From Nitrosomonas sp. (lineage in GTDB: Bacteria > Pseudomonadota > Gammaproteobacteria > Burkholderiales > Nitrosomonadaceae): a stretch of DNA of 64,000 nucleotides. A program made the position numbers and the translations under genes. Location: NCBI GenBank assembly GCA_024281675.1, contig JAMXAG010000004.1, forward strand, positions 62,001 through 126,000. Direction: 5' to 3'. Shown one piece after another: positions 1-9,695 of the stretch (position 1 is the first letter of the stretch; every line of letters begins with the position of its first letter). The notes under the pieces are model-generated. The model worked only from the letters and a program-made list of their open reading frames with translations, was not told the DNA's origin and made no database searches.

Positions 1-954
1 CTGCAAGATGTGCATGAATCTGCGATACGCGCAGGAACGGCCTCATTTACTGATGCAGATCGAATAATTGTTGCAAAGGAAATACGAAGTCAGTTGGAGT
101 CTCTTGTAGGCTTAGCGAACACAACCGATGAAAAAGGTCAGTTTTTATTTTCAGGATATCAAGCAAACACAAAACCTTTTAGTCAAATCGGACTAAATGT
201 ACAGTATCTAGGCGACCAAGGTCAAAGACTGAGTCAAGTTGGCCCTTCTCGTCAATTAGCTGTAAGTGATCCCGGAACTGACATTTTTGAGCGAATCAAA
301 AACGGTAATGGCGTATTTACCACTGCAGCTCACTCTCTAAATCAAGGAACAGGGGTCATTGATACTGGATCTGTAGTGAATCCAGCCAGCTTAACTGGGA
401 ATAGCTATGAAATAAACTTTTCGGTTACTGGGGGCGTTACAACTTATAATGTCATAAATGCGACAACGTCAACAACGGTTTCATCTGGTAATTCTTATAA
501 TAACAGTACCAGCACAATCAATTTTGATGGAATGCAATTTAGTATTAAAGGAGATCCTGTCAATGGCGATAAATTTACTGTTTCTCCTAGTAATAACAAA
601 AGCATGTTCCAAACCATTAGTGATTTAGTTGTAGCACTCGAAAAACCTGCTAGTGGTCAACCTGGCGGCACTCGATTCGCAAATGCTTTAAATTCTTCCT
701 TACAAAATATAAACAATAGTCTGGAAAACGTATTAACCAAACAATCATCTATTGGTGCAAGACTTCAAGAGATTGACGCTTTAGAAAGCGTAGGGGGCGA
801 TCAAGAAATTCAATTTGAAAGCTTATTGTCAAATCTGCAAGATGTCGATTTCGCAAAAGCGATATCAGATTTACAGCGACAACAACTTTATCTTCAAGCT
901 GCACAACAGTCATATGTAAAAATTTCTGGCTTATCGTTATTTAATTATATATAG
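1..954 (+). CDS. flgL: Flagellar hook-filament junction protein FlgL (5' end outside window)
   Basis: This is the C-terminal part of hook-associated protein 3, which joins the flagellar hook to the filament outside the cell. The reading frame is open from base 1, so the gene starts upstream and the GTG at 10 is an internal codon. The flagellin-family signature is visible near the start (DADRIIVAKEIRSQLESL followed by LANTTDEKGQFLFSGYQ). The C-terminal helical D0/D1 part is also present (LSNLQDVDFAKAISDLQRQQ, ending LSLFNYI). The central stretch, rich in Ser, Thr and Asn, is the variable exposed domain. It ends 12 bases before the convergent purD gene. FlgL is preferred over flagellin because of the FSGYQ motif and the ending. 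Confidence 0.93.
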   Translation: MQDVHESAIRAGTASFTDADRIIVAKEIRSQLESLVGLANTTDEKGQFLFSGYQANTKPFSQIGLNVQYLGDQGQRLSQVGPSRQLAVSDPGTDIFERIKNGNGVFTTAAHSLNQGTGVIDTGSVVNPASLTGNSYEINFSVTGGVTTYNVINATTSTTVSSGNSYNNSTSTINFDGMQFSIKGDPVNGDKFTVSPSNNKSMFQTISDLVVALEKPASGQPGGTRFANALNSSLQNINNSLENVLTKQSSIGARLQEIDALESVGGDQEIQFESLLSNLQDVDFAKAISDLQRQQLYLQAAQQSYVKISGLSLFNYI

Positions 955-966
955 CTCAGAATGATT

Positions 967-2271
967 CTAACTTGAGCGATGAATACTCTGATAGCCAATA
1001 TCTTGACGAAACTGACAGCCCTCAAAAAAAATTTTGTTCACTAATTGATAACTATTTTTCTGTGCAATTTCTATTGTTTCACCTAATGATGTAACGCATA
1101 AAACACGACCTCCAGCAGTAACAATCTCTTCGTTATTATCTTTCTTCCGAATGGCAGTACCAGAATGAAAAATATGAAAATCATGATTACTTTTTTGCTC
1201 AAGCATTAATCCTGTTAACCCTTGAACGACATCATTTTTCCTTGGATTCTCTGGATAACCATGCGCAGCAACTACAATACCTAATGCAGTACGCAAATCC
1301 CATTCAATAAGTGCCTGATCCAACGTTTCGTTAACAGCATGCTCTATGATTGAAAAAAAGTCACCCTTAAGTCGCAGCATGATTGGTTGTGTTTCAGGAT
1401 CACCAAGGCGGCAGTTAAATTCCAAAACCTTAGGTTGTCCATTCGGAGTAATCATGAGCCCAGCATACAAAAAACCACGATACTGAATACCCTCTTGCCT
1501 CATTCCATCAATCGCGGGATAGATGATTTCTTGCATAATCTTTTCATGAAGCTCAGAAGATACAAAAGGTGTAGGTGAATATGCGCCCATTCCACCAGTA
1601 TTAGGACCTTGATCTCCATCATAAAGCCGTTTGTGATCTTGACTATTCGCTAACGGCAATACATGTTGCCCATCCGTCATAACAATAAAGCTGACCTCTG
1701 TGCCTTGAAGAAATTCTTCGATGATGATTTCGTTTCCTGCTTTCCCTAAATTTTTAGCAACCAGAATGGCATCCACGGCAGAATGCGCTTGTTCTTTTGT
1801 TTCTGCAACCACCACTCCTTTCCCGGAAGCCAAACCATTTGCTTTGATAACAAGCGGCACAGAACCCTCATCAATATAGCGATAAGCACATACAGCATCG
1901 TTAAAACGTACATACCTCGCTGTCGGAATTTTATGTCGCAACATGAATTCCTTAGCAAAAATTTTTGATGTCTCAAGTTGCGCAGCTTGCCAAGTCGGGC
2001 CAAAAATTTTTAATTGGACCTTCTGAAATGCATTAACGATACCATCAGCCAACGGCGCCTCAGGGCCAACGATAGTAATGGCTATAGATTCTTTTTGTGC
2101 AAACTCAATAAGCTCAGGAATCTCAGTTATTTCAACATTTTCAATACCAGGCTCTAATGCAGTACCTGCATTGCCGGGTGCCACAAATACTTTGTCAACA
2201 CGAGGAGATTGTCTTAACTTCCATGCAATTGCATGCTCCCTACCACCTCCGCCAATGATCAATACTTTCAT
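967..2271 (-). CDS. purD: Phosphoribosylamine-glycine ligase
   Basis: PurD (GAR synthetase) joins glycine to 5-phosphoribosylamine using ATP, the second step of purine synthesis in the cytoplasm. The N-terminus has the family motif VLIIGGGGREHAIAWKL. An ATP-grasp domain follows, with TGGMGAYSPTP and the metal/ATP-binding stretch VLEFNCRLGDPETQ. The usual Phe in RFGDPETQ is Leu here, a mild change. The length of about 434 residues is normal. An ATG two codons upstream (2277) is also possible, but homologues begin MKVLIIGGGG, so 2271 is preferred. The gene follows purH by about 15 bases on the same strand, so the two purine genes are probably co-transcribed. Confidence 0.96.
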   Translation of the reverse strand: MKVLIIGGGGREHAIAWKLRQSPRVDKVFVAPGNAGTALEPGIENVEITEIPELIEFAQKESIAITIVGPEAPLADGIVNAFQKVQLKIFGPTWQAAQLETSKIFAKEFMLRHKIPTARYVRFNDAVCAYRYIDEGSVPLVIKANGLASGKGVVVAETKEQAHSAVDAILVAKNLGKAGNEIIIEEFLQGTEVSFIVMTDGQHVLPLANSQDHKRLYDGDQGPNTGGMGAYSPTPFVSSELHEKIMQEIIYPAIDGMRQEGIQYRGFLYAGLMITPNGQPKVLEFNCRLGDPETQPIMLRLKGDFFSIIEHAVNETLDQALIEWDLRTALGIVVAAHGYPENPRKNDVVQGLTGLMLEQKSNHDFHIFHSGTAIRKKDNNEEIVTAGGRVLCVTSLGETIEIAQKNSYQLVNKIFFEGCQFRQDIGYQSIHRSS

Positions 2272-2286
2272 AATCATTAAAACAAA

Positions 2287-3831
2287 TTAATGCCTGAAAT
2301 GACGAATATTTGTAAACACCATCGCAATACCTTGCTCATCGGCTGCCGCAATAACCTCGTTATCGCGAATACTGCCACCTGGTTGAATTACTGCGATTGC
2401 ACCAGCCTGTGCCACAACATCTAAGCCATCTCGGAAAGGAAAAAAAGCATCCGAAGCAACAACAGAACCTGATAGTGAAAAATCAGCTTGTTGAGCTTTA
2501 ATAGAAGCAATGCGCGCACTATCCACACGACTCATCTGTCCAGCACCGATACCCACAGTTTGACCATTACGACAAAACACAATGGCATTCGATTTAATAA
2601 ATTTCGCTACACGCCACGCAAATAGTAAATCAGCAAGTTGCTGTGTCGTTGGTTTTACCTGTGTAACTATCTGTAAATCTGAATCAGCAATGTTTTTCAT
2701 ATCTGGCGTCTGCACCAAAATGCCCCCACCAATTCGCTTCAAGTCATACTGATGAAAACCATTTTCCAATGGCACAATCAATACGCGAATGTTATTTTTT
2801 TGCCCCAGAACTTGCTGTGCCTCAGATGAAATTTGCGGAGCAATAATGACTTCAACAAATTGCTTTAAAATGACTTCGGCCGTTTCCTTATCGAGCGGTC
2901 GATTAAATGCAATAATGCCGCCAAAAGCAGAAACAGGATCTGTAGCAAAGGCACGTTGATAGGCTTGCAATATTGTTTCTGCAATTGCTACACCACAAGG
3001 ATTTGCATGCTTGACAATCACACATGCTGGTTGATGAAAAGTTTTGACGCATTCCCATGCAGCGTCTGTATCTGCAATATTGTTATAAGATAATTCTTTG
3101 CCTTGTAATTGCTTATAATTGACCAACCCGCCAGATACTACCACTTCATCGCGATAGAAAGCTGCTTTCTGATGAGGATTCTCACCATAACGTAATTCCT
3201 GAACAAGATGAAAATTCAGATTGAGAGATTCAGGGAAACTTTTACCAATACCGGTAAGGTAATTACTAATAGCACTATCATAAGAAGCCGTATGAGAAAA
3301 TGCTTTTTGCGCTAAATTAAAACGAGTAGTTTCACTAATTTTTCTGTGACATTTTTCTAGTTCTTCACAAACAAATGAATAATCAAATGGATCGGTAACG
3401 ACAGCAACCTTTTGATAGTTTTTTGCAGCCGCTCTTATCATGGTTGGACCACCGATATCAATGTTTTCAATCGCTTCGCTCAAACTGCAACTTGGTTTTG
3501 CAATAGCTTGTTTAAACGGGTAAAGATTAACAACAACCAAATCAATATTGGGGATTCCTGATTCTTCGAGTGCTTGTTGATGCTCTGCCAAATCGTTACG
3601 AGCCAATATCCCTGCATGGATTTTAGGATGCAAAGTTTTAACACGGCCATCCAACATTTCAGGAAAGCCAGTATGATCACTAACCTCAGTAACGGTTAAC
3701 CCTTTTTCTCGCAATAATTGAGCGGTACCACCTGTAGATAGTATCTTGATACCATTCTGAATCAATTGCTGAGCGAAATCTACTATTCCTGTTTTATCGG
3801 ACACACTCAGGAGTGCATATTGAATAGTCAT
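2287..3831 (-). CDS. purH: Bifunctional AICAR formyltransferase / IMP cyclohydrolase
   Basis: PurH catalyses the last two steps of IMP synthesis: formylation of AICAR with 10-formyl-THF, then ring closure. The N-terminal MGS-like cyclohydrolase domain shows [15 protein letters not shown] and [15 protein letters not shown]. The formyltransferase domain has [12 protein letters not shown] and the catalytic Lys-His region [10 protein letters not shown]. The C-terminus [19 protein letters not shown] is typical. It has 514 residues, close to the usual 520-530. Its ATG overlaps the stop of fis by four bases, so it is translationally coupled to fis. The order dusB-fis-purH-purD on one strand is a familiar betaproteobacterial arrangement. 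Confidence 0.97.
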   Translation of the reverse strand: MTIQYALLSVSDKTGIVDFAQQLIQNGIKILSTGGTAQLLREKGLTVTEVSDHTGFPEMLDGRVKTLHPKIHAGILARNDLAEHQQALEESGIPNIDLVVVNLYPFKQAIAKPSCSLSEAIENIDIGGPTMIRAAAKNYQKVAVVTDPFDYSFVCEELEKCHRKISETTRFNLAQKAFSHTASYDSAISNYLTGIGKSFPESLNLNFHLVQELRYGENPHQKAAFYRDEVVVSGGLVNYKQLQGKELSYNNIADTDAAWECVKTFHQPACVIVKHANPCGVAIAETILQAYQRAFATDPVSAFGGIIAFNRPLDKETAEVILKQFVEVIIAPQISSEAQQVLGQKNNIRVLIVPLENGFHQYDLKRIGGGILVQTPDMKNIADSDLQIVTQVKPTTQQLADLLFAWRVAKFIKSNAIVFCRNGQTVGIGAGQMSRVDSARIASIKAQQADFSLSGSVVASDAFFPFRDGLDVVAQAGAIAVIQPGGSIRDNEVIAAADEQGIAMVFTNIRHFRH

Positions 3832-4070
3832 TTAATTTGATATTGTTTCATTTTTTGGCGTAATGTATTACGGTTTATTCCAAGCAATTCCGCTGCCTGA
3901 GTTTGATTACCTCTAGTATGTTGAATTGCTATTTCAATCAAAGGCCTCTCAACGCTATGAATGACCATATTGTATAATTCCCCCGGCTTCTCTCCGTCCA
4001 GATCATCCAGATAAGTACTGATAGCTTTGCGAATACACGTTGCAATTTCATTCTCCTTCACTGTGTTCAT
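3828..4070 (-). CDS. fis: DNA-binding protein Fis
   Basis: Fis is a small nucleoid protein that bends DNA and activates rRNA and other growth-linked promoters. The 80-residue protein has the conserved C-terminal helix-turn-helix at about residues 59-77 ([19 protein letters not shown]). That segment is also shared with NtrC-type regulators, but the short length and lack of other domains fit Fis. The gene overlaps the end of dusB by 23 bases and the start of purH by 4. The dusB-fis pair is co-transcribed in many proteobacteria, so fis expression here should follow the dusB promoter. Confidence 0.95.
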   Translation of the reverse strand: MNTVKENEIATCIRKAISTYLDDLDGEKPGELYNMVIHSVERPLIEIAIQHTRGNQTQAAELLGINRNTLRQKMKQYQIK

Positions 4071-5079
4071 GAACTGATTCCTCTCCTTCTATATAACTCA
4101 ATCTTTGGCCTTTTTCGGCTAATTCAGAAAAAAATAGATTTATTTCGAAGATTTGCTGTTCACTGGTCTGCAATTGATTCATGTTATGCCGAAAACCAGC
4201 AGAACCAACCAAGCCTTTGGTATACCAGGATATATGTTTGCGTGCGATACGCACACCGGAGTATTCTCCGTAGAAATCATATAAGTCATGTAAATGGTTA
4301 ATGAGAATTTGGTGTATTTCAGAGACTTTAGGCGATGGTAACTCAGCCTTGTTTTGTAAATATTGATCTATCTCACGAAATATCCAAGGACGTCCTTGAG
4401 CCGCGCGTCCTATCATAATGGCATCGGCTTTAGTATATGCAAGTACCCGATCTGCTTTTTCAGGCGTTGTAATATCGCCGTTCGCTATGATCGGGATTTT
4501 GACATCAGCTTTAACTGCCGCGATAGTGTCATATTCAGCATTGCCAGTATACGCACAAGCCCGAGTACGGCCATGAATAGCCAGAGCTTGTATTCCAGAA
4601 TCTTCAGCAATATGTGCAATAGTTAAAGCATTTTTATGTTGTTTATCCCAACCCGTACGTATCTTAAGCGTTACCGGAATATCAACTGCTTTAACAACGG
4701 TATCAAGAATCTTTCTAACGAGCAATTCATTTTGCAATAAAGCCGAACCCGCCATGACATTACATATTTTCTTGGCAGGGCAACCCATATTGATATCAAT
4801 GATCTCAGCGCCTCTTTCAGCATTGTAACGTGCTGCATCTGCCAACATCTGGGGATCAGAACCCGCAATCTGAACGGAAATTGGAGATACTTCACCTTCG
4901 TGGTTAGCACGACGCTCTGTTTTTTTCGAACCCCACAACAGCGAATTACTAGAGACCATTTCAGAAACCGCCATGCCAGCACCCATTTTTTTACATAACT
5001 GCCGAAAAGGCCGATCTGTAACGCCAGCCATTGGTGCGACAATAAGTTTATTTTTAAAAATATAAGAACCGATCTGCAT
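4048..5079 (-). CDS. dusB: tRNA-dihydrouridine synthase B
   Basis: DusB is an FMN enzyme that reduces uridines in the tRNA D-loop to dihydrouridine with NADPH. The TIM-barrel N-terminus has the FMN-binding motif LIVAPMAGVTDRPFRQLCK. The catalytic cysteine is Cys100 in DINMGCPAKKIC. The tRNA/FMN-binding HGRTRACAYTGNAEYDTI lies near residue 170. The length of 343 residues is slightly long for the family (about 320-340). It is the first gene of the dusB-fis-purH-purD series. Confidence 0.95.
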   Translation of the reverse strand: MQIGSYIFKNKLIVAPMAGVTDRPFRQLCKKMGAGMAVSEMVSSNSLLWGSKKTERRANHEGEVSPISVQIAGSDPQMLADAARYNAERGAEIIDINMGCPAKKICNVMAGSALLQNELLVRKILDTVVKAVDIPVTLKIRTGWDKQHKNALTIAHIAEDSGIQALAIHGRTRACAYTGNAEYDTIAAVKADVKIPIIANGDITTPEKADRVLAYTKADAIMIGRAAQGRPWIFREIDQYLQNKAELPSPKVSEIHQILINHLHDLYDFYGEYSGVRIARKHISWYTKGLVGSAGFRHNMNQLQTSEQQIFEINLFFSELAEKGQRLSYIEGEESVHEHSEGE

Positions 5080-5167
5080 TTAGGTCGAATATGTTTCAGA
5101 GAAGGAAAATATTTTGAGCAAGCTGTTTTTACAACTACCAGAAACCACATCATTTTTAGAGAGGTAT

Positions 5168-5194
5168 CTAACCATTTTTTAAAAAAATGGTTAG
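5168..5194 (-). terminator. Inverted repeat after the ubiH-type gene
   Basis: A near-perfect palindrome has CTAACCATTTTTT facing AAAAAAATGGTTAG. It lies 50 bases beyond the stop of the minus-strand hydroxylase gene at 5244. It can form a hairpin and probably ends that transcript, although no clear T-run follows. It lies upstream of dusB, so it could equally be an operator there. Confidence 0.45.
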
Positions 5195-5243
5195 TGTGAA
5201 TTATAGCGCTTTGATCACTGGCAAAGTAGCAACATGCAATAAA

Positions 5244-6425
5244 TTACCCCCCCGCCCCAAAAATCATACGACGAGAAACAAATCTTTTTAGAGGCGAAAC
5301 ACAATCTAAAGCACTTAAACCAAGTCCGCAGGCAGATTTTAACAATGCATGCTCGTCGGAAAAAAGTTTAATAAGCATATCTGTAAAAATCATGCCTCCA
5401 TAGCTATCGATTTTTCTCTTTTCACTATATTTCGTTAGCATGGCAGATGTACCGATTTTATTGATCGTATTGTGCATACTCGATACAGCTCTTGATAACT
5501 CATAGGCATCACGTAATCCCAAGTTAAATCCTTGCCCTGCAACTGGATGCAACGTTTGAGCTGCATTACCTATCAAAACCATTCTTTGCGCTGTAATCGA
5601 AGAAGCATATTTTAACATGAGTGGAAAAGCAGATCTCTCCCCCGTTGCAACAAACTGACCTAGCCTATCCCCAAAATGATGATGCAAACACTTAAGAAAG
5701 GTTACATCATCAAATTCACAAATTTCTTTAGCAACTGAAGACGGCGCTGTCCAAACCAAAGCAAAATCCTCCTTATTGGGTAATAATGCTATCGGCCCAT
5801 CAGAAGTGAAACGTTCATAAGCGACACCAACTTGCTTTTTCTCGGCTCTGATATTAGCTATGACTGCACATTGTTGATAATCCTGGGTTTTATACACGAT
5901 ATCTGGAATAAACTGCGTCAACTTACCGCCATCGGCTAGTACCAGCATTCGGGCATCGATTTTTACTTCCCTACCTTGATAGTCAAAATATACCGTACCT
6001 AAATTATCAGAAGTTTCCAATTGGGTTACGGTGGCTCCCGCAATATAATCAATATTATCCGTAGGTTTTTTCGCCAGCTCTTGGTACATGGAGCGATATA
6101 AATCGAAATAACTGACCACATAACCCAATACCGGAACATTGGCATCTTCTGGTGTAATCAATGTTTGACCTAAGCTGCTCTTGTTAGAGATATGAATGGA
6201 TGTAATGGGTGTTTTCTGGGTTAATCGATCCCAAACTCCTAACCGCCGCAAGATCAATTGACTACCATACGATAATGCCAAAGGCCTAGGATCTCCAACT
6301 TCTTCCGGTATACCACGAGCTTCCAATAATAATACCGAAGCATCTGTGTTGTGTAAGGCTATTGCTAACGCCATGCCAACAGGACCGCCTCCAATGATGA
6401 CAATGTCGTAATGATCGTTAGTCAT
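5244..6425 (-). CDS. ubiH: UbiH/UbiF-family FAD-dependent hydroxylase (ubiquinone synthesis)
   Basis: The protein belongs to the aromatic-ring hydroxylases that add oxygen to the polyprenyl-phenol ring during ubiquinone synthesis at the inner membrane. The FAD-binding dinucleotide motif is at residues 11-17 (IGGGPVG). The family signature GNAAQTLHPVAGQGFNLGLRDA is at about 286-307. The DG motif of flavin hydroxylases is at about 165. The 393-residue length is typical. I cannot tell from sequence alone which ring position is modified (UbiH, UbiF, UbiI or the broad UbiM type), so the symbol is tentative. It is separated from dusB by 164 bases with a hairpin. Confidence 0.85.
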   Translation of the reverse strand: MTNDHYDIVIIGGGPVGMALAIALHNTDASVLLLEARGIPEEVGDPRPLALSYGSQLILRRLGVWDRLTQKTPITSIHISNKSSLGQTLITPEDANVPVLGYVVSYFDLYRSMYQELAKKPTDNIDYIAGATVTQLETSDNLGTVYFDYQGREVKIDARMLVLADGGKLTQFIPDIVYKTQDYQQCAVIANIRAEKKQVGVAYERFTSDGPIALLPNKEDFALVWTAPSSVAKEICEFDDVTFLKCLHHHFGDRLGQFVATGERSAFPLMLKYASSITAQRMVLIGNAAQTLHPVAGQGFNLGLRDAYELSRAVSSMHNTINKIGTSAMLTKYSEKRKIDSYGGMIFTDMLIKLFSDEHALLKSACGLGLSALDCVSPLKRFVSRRMIFGAGG

Positions 6426-6606
6426 TTCAATTGATTGATAATTGATTATGAAATCGAGATAAAAATTAAACTTGAAAAATTTGTATCGTTTGAACTGACA
6501 CCATTATAGACTAACATGTTCGGTATAAAGTAATTAACAAACGGTAAGATGATCACACAAGAAACCAATGGCATAATTCGTTTTTTTAATTTGTTACTAT
6601 CAATAT

Positions 6607-7368
6607 ATGAATAATAGTAGGGTAAAACTTTTAATGCTTAAATTGGCGAAATTCGCATTGCCATTGTTTTTGGTAAATCCCAGTTTTGCAACCGCACTAA
6701 TTGATAGTGAGCTTGTAAATGCGGCTAATAAAGGCAACATTCGATTGGTAAAGCAAATCCTTGACGAAAAGCAAATTCAGCCAGAAGAACTCAATACAGC
6801 ATTTGTAGCTTCGGTAAAAAAAGGGCATACAGAAATAGTTGAACGCTTTTTACAAGCAGGAGCGAACATTAACAGCAAAAATGACGAAGACTATACGCCG
6901 CTCATGCAAGCTGCACACGATGGCCGCGATGAGATCGTAAAGCTTTTATTGAAAGCAAGCGCAGATGTAAATGCTGTGAATGATGAAAAGGACACCGCTT
7001 TAATTTTGGCTGCAGGCAAAAATCGAAGACAGGCAGTCGAATTGTTATTGGCTGCGCATGCCAATGTAAATGCGAAACGAATCAATGGCATGACACCATT
7101 ATTACTAGCCGCACAAGAAGGACATCAACAGGTTATTCAAATGCTGCTGGATGCGAATGCCGAAAAAGACTATCAATTGGAAAACGGTGCTACTGCGTTG
7201 ATGATTGCAGCACAACACGGTCATTTACGGGCGGTATATACCCTTATTGCAGCAAAAGTGAATTTAAATTTAAAAACCAGTAACGGAATGACTGCGTTAA
7301 TGCTTGCTGAACGATACCGATTTAGTGAAGTAGCGGAGATATTGAGAAAATCTGGTGCCATAAAATAA
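6607..7368 (+). CDS. Exported ankyrin-repeat protein
   Basis: The product begins with a signal peptide (hydrophobic LLMLKLAKFALPLFLVNPSF ending around ATA) and continues with about six ankyrin repeats, for example DDYTPLMQAAHDGRDEIVKL and NGATALMIAAQHGHLRAVYT. Each has the usual TPLxxAAxxGH pattern. Such proteins bind other proteins; a periplasmic location follows from the signal peptide. No enzymatic domain is visible. It precedes a Sel1-repeat lipoprotein on the same strand by 102 bases, so the two exported repeat proteins may be functionally linked. The partner and role are unknown. Confidence 0.85.
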   Translation: MNNSRVKLLMLKLAKFALPLFLVNPSFATALIDSELVNAANKGNIRLVKQILDEKQIQPEELNTAFVASVKKGHTEIVERFLQAGANINSKNDEDYTPLMQAAHDGRDEIVKLLLKASADVNAVNDEKDTALILAAGKNRRQAVELLLAAHANVNAKRINGMTPLLLAAQEGHQQVIQMLLDANAEKDYQLENGATALMIAAQHGHLRAVYTLIAAKVNLNLKTSNGMTALMLAERYRFSEVAEILRKSGAIK

Positions 7369-7470
7369 ATCTACGACAATATCAACAGAAACATGCTCAT
7401 CAACAGCATATCTTAATTCGATTCAGTTCCGTACTATAAATCACCTTTTTATTTAAATAGGAAAATAATT

Positions 7471-8145
7471 ATGAAAACATTATCTTATCTTTTATTTGTT
7501 GCAGTTATTGGATTGATTGTTGGTTGCGACAATAATTCCGTGACCGATAAATCCGACACTCAGACTAAAGCAATTGTTTCGGATGAAATCACGCATTTAG
7601 GAGAGATTCCCTCTTCACTTTCAGAAGGTTTATCGGATGAAGAAAAAAGTGAATTAAAAAAACAAATCTTCCCACAAGAATTAGATAATGATTCTGAAGC
7701 TGCTGAAAAAAAATTTAAGGCGCTAGTAGAAAATGCAAAAGCAGGAAATGCAGAAGCACAAAACAATCTAGGTGTAATGTACTATACCGGTGAAGCCATC
7801 TCAAAAAGTCCCTCAGGAAAAATTCTCGATAATGATCCAGAACTCGCAGCTGGATGGTTTTATCGTGCAGCGGAGCAAGGATATGCCGATGCTCAATTCA
7901 ATTTAGGATTGATGTATGTAAACGGTGAAGGTGTTGAAAAAGATATGAACCAAGCGGTTGAACTATTTAAAAAAGCAGCAGAACAAGGTCATGTAGATGC
8001 GCAAAATAATTTGGGCGCAATGTATTTTACTGGAGAAGGTGTCAACAGAGATGAAAAAGAAGCTATCAAATGGTTTGAGAAAGCAGCATCACAAGGCAAC
8101 TCGGACGCCCAAGCCAATCTTGATGCAATCAAAGCAAACCAATAA
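7471..8145 (+). CDS. Sel1-repeat (TPR-like) lipoprotein
   Basis: The N-terminus is a lipoprotein signal peptide with lipobox IVGC, placing the acylated cysteine at residue 19. Asp follows at +2, which in enteric bacteria retains a lipoprotein in the inner membrane. The C-terminal half carries three Sel1-like repeats: NNLGVMYYTGEAI, FNLGLMYVNGEGV and NNLGAMYFTGEGV, each followed by a WFxxAAxQG-type helix. Sel1 repeats act as scaffolds in the periplasm. A ribosome-binding site AGGAAAA precedes the ATG. The specific function is not evident. Confidence 0.85.
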   Translation: MKTLSYLLFVAVIGLIVGCDNNSVTDKSDTQTKAIVSDEITHLGEIPSSLSEGLSDEEKSELKKQIFPQELDNDSEAAEKKFKALVENAKAGNAEAQNNLGVMYYTGEAISKSPSGKILDNDPELAAGWFYRAAEQGYADAQFNLGLMYVNGEGVEKDMNQAVELFKKAAEQGHVDAQNNLGAMYFTGEGVNRDEKEAIKWFEKAASQGNSDAQANLDAIKANQ

Positions 8146-8194
8146 TACTCACTCTGAAGTTATCGTTAATAAAGACTAGTCAATTCCGAACATT

Positions 8195-8287
8195 TGAGGC
8201 TTTTGCAACACTCTGCTTTCTTATTGCTTATAGCAATAGAAATATCACAAGCTAAGAAAACCAAAAAAGAGTCTTGCAAAATCCTCA
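8195..8287. repeat. MITE-like element with IS5-like terminal inverted repeats
   Basis: Two arms of about 20 bases (8195-8214 and 8268-8287) are inverted copies matching at about 18 of 20 positions. Each starts TGAGG, with TTTTGCAA inside. They enclose 53 bases with a smaller hairpin (TATTGC/GCAATA). The outer sequence resembles IS5-family ends. There is no room for a transposase. It sits exactly between two convergent genes and could fold into a long hairpin acting as a two-way terminator. Confidence 0.6.
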
Positions 8288-8303
8288 TTCGTAAATGATA
8301 AAC

Positions 8304-9695
8304 TCAATACGCGTTATCTTTGCGAACAACGGTCCAAACTGTTCGAATAATAATCCAGAAATCAAGCCAAATTGACCAATTCTTCAGGTAATACAAGTCG
8401 TGTTCAATGCGAGCTTTCATTTTCTCTAGAACCTCAGTTTCTCCACGCCAACCATTAACCTGCGCCCAACCTGTGATTCCCGGTTTCGCTTTATGCCGTA
8501 ACATATAACCTTTAATTAGCTTTCGATATAACTCATTATGTGCAACCGCATGGGGGCGTGGGCCGACAATGCTCATGCGTCCTTGTAACACATTGATGAA
8601 TTGTGGCAGTTCATCTAACGAAGTACGGCGCAAAAAACCACCAATCTTTGTGAAACGTTGATCATCTTTCGTTGCTTGGGTCACATTAGAACCATCTTCA
8701 GCAACGGTCATCGAACGAAATTTATACACAATAATTTCTTCACCGTTTAAACCATAGCGTCGCTGCCTAAAAATAATCGGACCAGGCGAAGTCAATTTCA
8801 CCGCAATTGCAATACCCAGCATTAACGGTAATAAAAGAATCAGAATAATTATCGAGAGAATGAAGTCGCTGGTATTCTTTACTACTCCATCAACACCAAC
8901 AAACGGTGATTCATTCATGGATACAACCGGAGCATCCCCAAAATAATCAAATCGGGCTTGCATTAAATCAAAAACATAAATATCAGGAAGAAAATAAACA
9001 GAAGCTGTGGTATCAGGAATTTCATCCATCAATTTCTGAATACGCGGTTGAGAAGACATTGGCAAACTGATAAATACCATCTCAATATTATATTTATGAA
9101 TATAAGCAATCACATCGCCGAGACTGCCCAAGTGCCGACCAAAACGATTATCAGGCGAGTCGATAATACGTGAGTGATCACGTTCATCGAAATAACCGTG
9201 ATAACTAATCAATAAGAAAGGTATTTCTTCGATATGTTTAATGAAATCAAGGCTTGTCTCATTGGCACCTATAACGATTGCCGAGCGAAGATGGTCTTTC
9301 GCATAGAGCCACGAAATGATACTACGCCCAATGACATGACTAATAATGAGTGTAATAGGCGTTACAACAAACCAAGTAAGCAGTACTTGATGAGAAAACT
9401 GATCGTGAAATTTAGTTGCATACCCCAGAAAGGTAATAATCCCCACGATCATTATCCATCCAATTAAAGTATCACGCACATAAGCAAGTAATCTGCCTTT
9501 ACGCCAATTTCGATAGACCAGGGTGCGTTCGTATATATAAGACGAAATAAAAAATGTGATAATCACCAACACAAGATAATAACTCGTAAAATCTTCATCA
9601 TAGAGCCATGTTGTCAGTATCAACATGCCCCATATAATAAAAGGATCAAGCAGGTGCTTGAAAAAAGCTACTATCGGTAAATCATTGCTTGTCAT
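8304..9695 (-). CDS. Undecaprenyl-phosphate sugar-1-phosphate transferase (exopolysaccharide initiating enzyme)
   Basis: This is a polyprenyl-phosphate hexose-1-phosphate transferase of the WcaJ/EpsB type. It loads the first sugar phosphate onto the lipid carrier on the inner face of the membrane. The N-terminal third has several membrane helices. A CoA-binding/Rossmann-like region follows (SAIVIGANETSLDFIKHI), then one more membrane helix near 275-300. The C-terminal catalytic domain shows VYKFRSMTV, LRRTSLDELPQFINVLQG, MSIVGPRPHAV and KPGITGWAQVNGWRGET. All key motifs are intact. It overlaps the upstream epsL-like gene by four bases, so the pair is one operon for a secreted polysaccharide. 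Confidence 0.92.
   Translation of the reverse strand: MTSNDLPIVAFFKHLLDPFIIWGMLILTTWLYDEDFTSYYLVLVIITFFISSYIYERTLVYRNWRKGRLLAYVRDTLIGWIMIVGIITFLGYATKFHDQFSHQVLLTWFVVTPITLIISHVIGRSIISWLYAKDHLRSAIVIGANETSLDFIKHIEEIPFLLISYHGYFDERDHSRIIDSPDNRFGRHLGSLGDVIAYIHKYNIEMVFISLPMSSQPRIQKLMDEIPDTTASVYFLPDIYVFDLMQARFDYFGDAPVVSMNESPFVGVDGVVKNTSDFILSIIILILLLPLMLGIAIAVKLTSPGPIIFRQRRYGLNGEEIIVYKFRSMTVAEDGSNVTQATKDDQRFTKIGGFLRRTSLDELPQFINVLQGRMSIVGPRPHAVAHNELYRKLIKGYMLRHKAKPGITGWAQVNGWRGETEVLEKMKARIEHDLYYLKNWSIWLDFWIIIRTVWTVVRKDNAY

Noticed and set aside
1..954. flgL as a truncated gene
   Set aside because: The missing N-terminus is explained by the window edge; the visible frame is intact.
4671..5153. A 160-codon frame on the minus strand inside dusB
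   Set aside because: It is a shifted frame of the dusB gene with no family features and no ribosome-binding site of its own.
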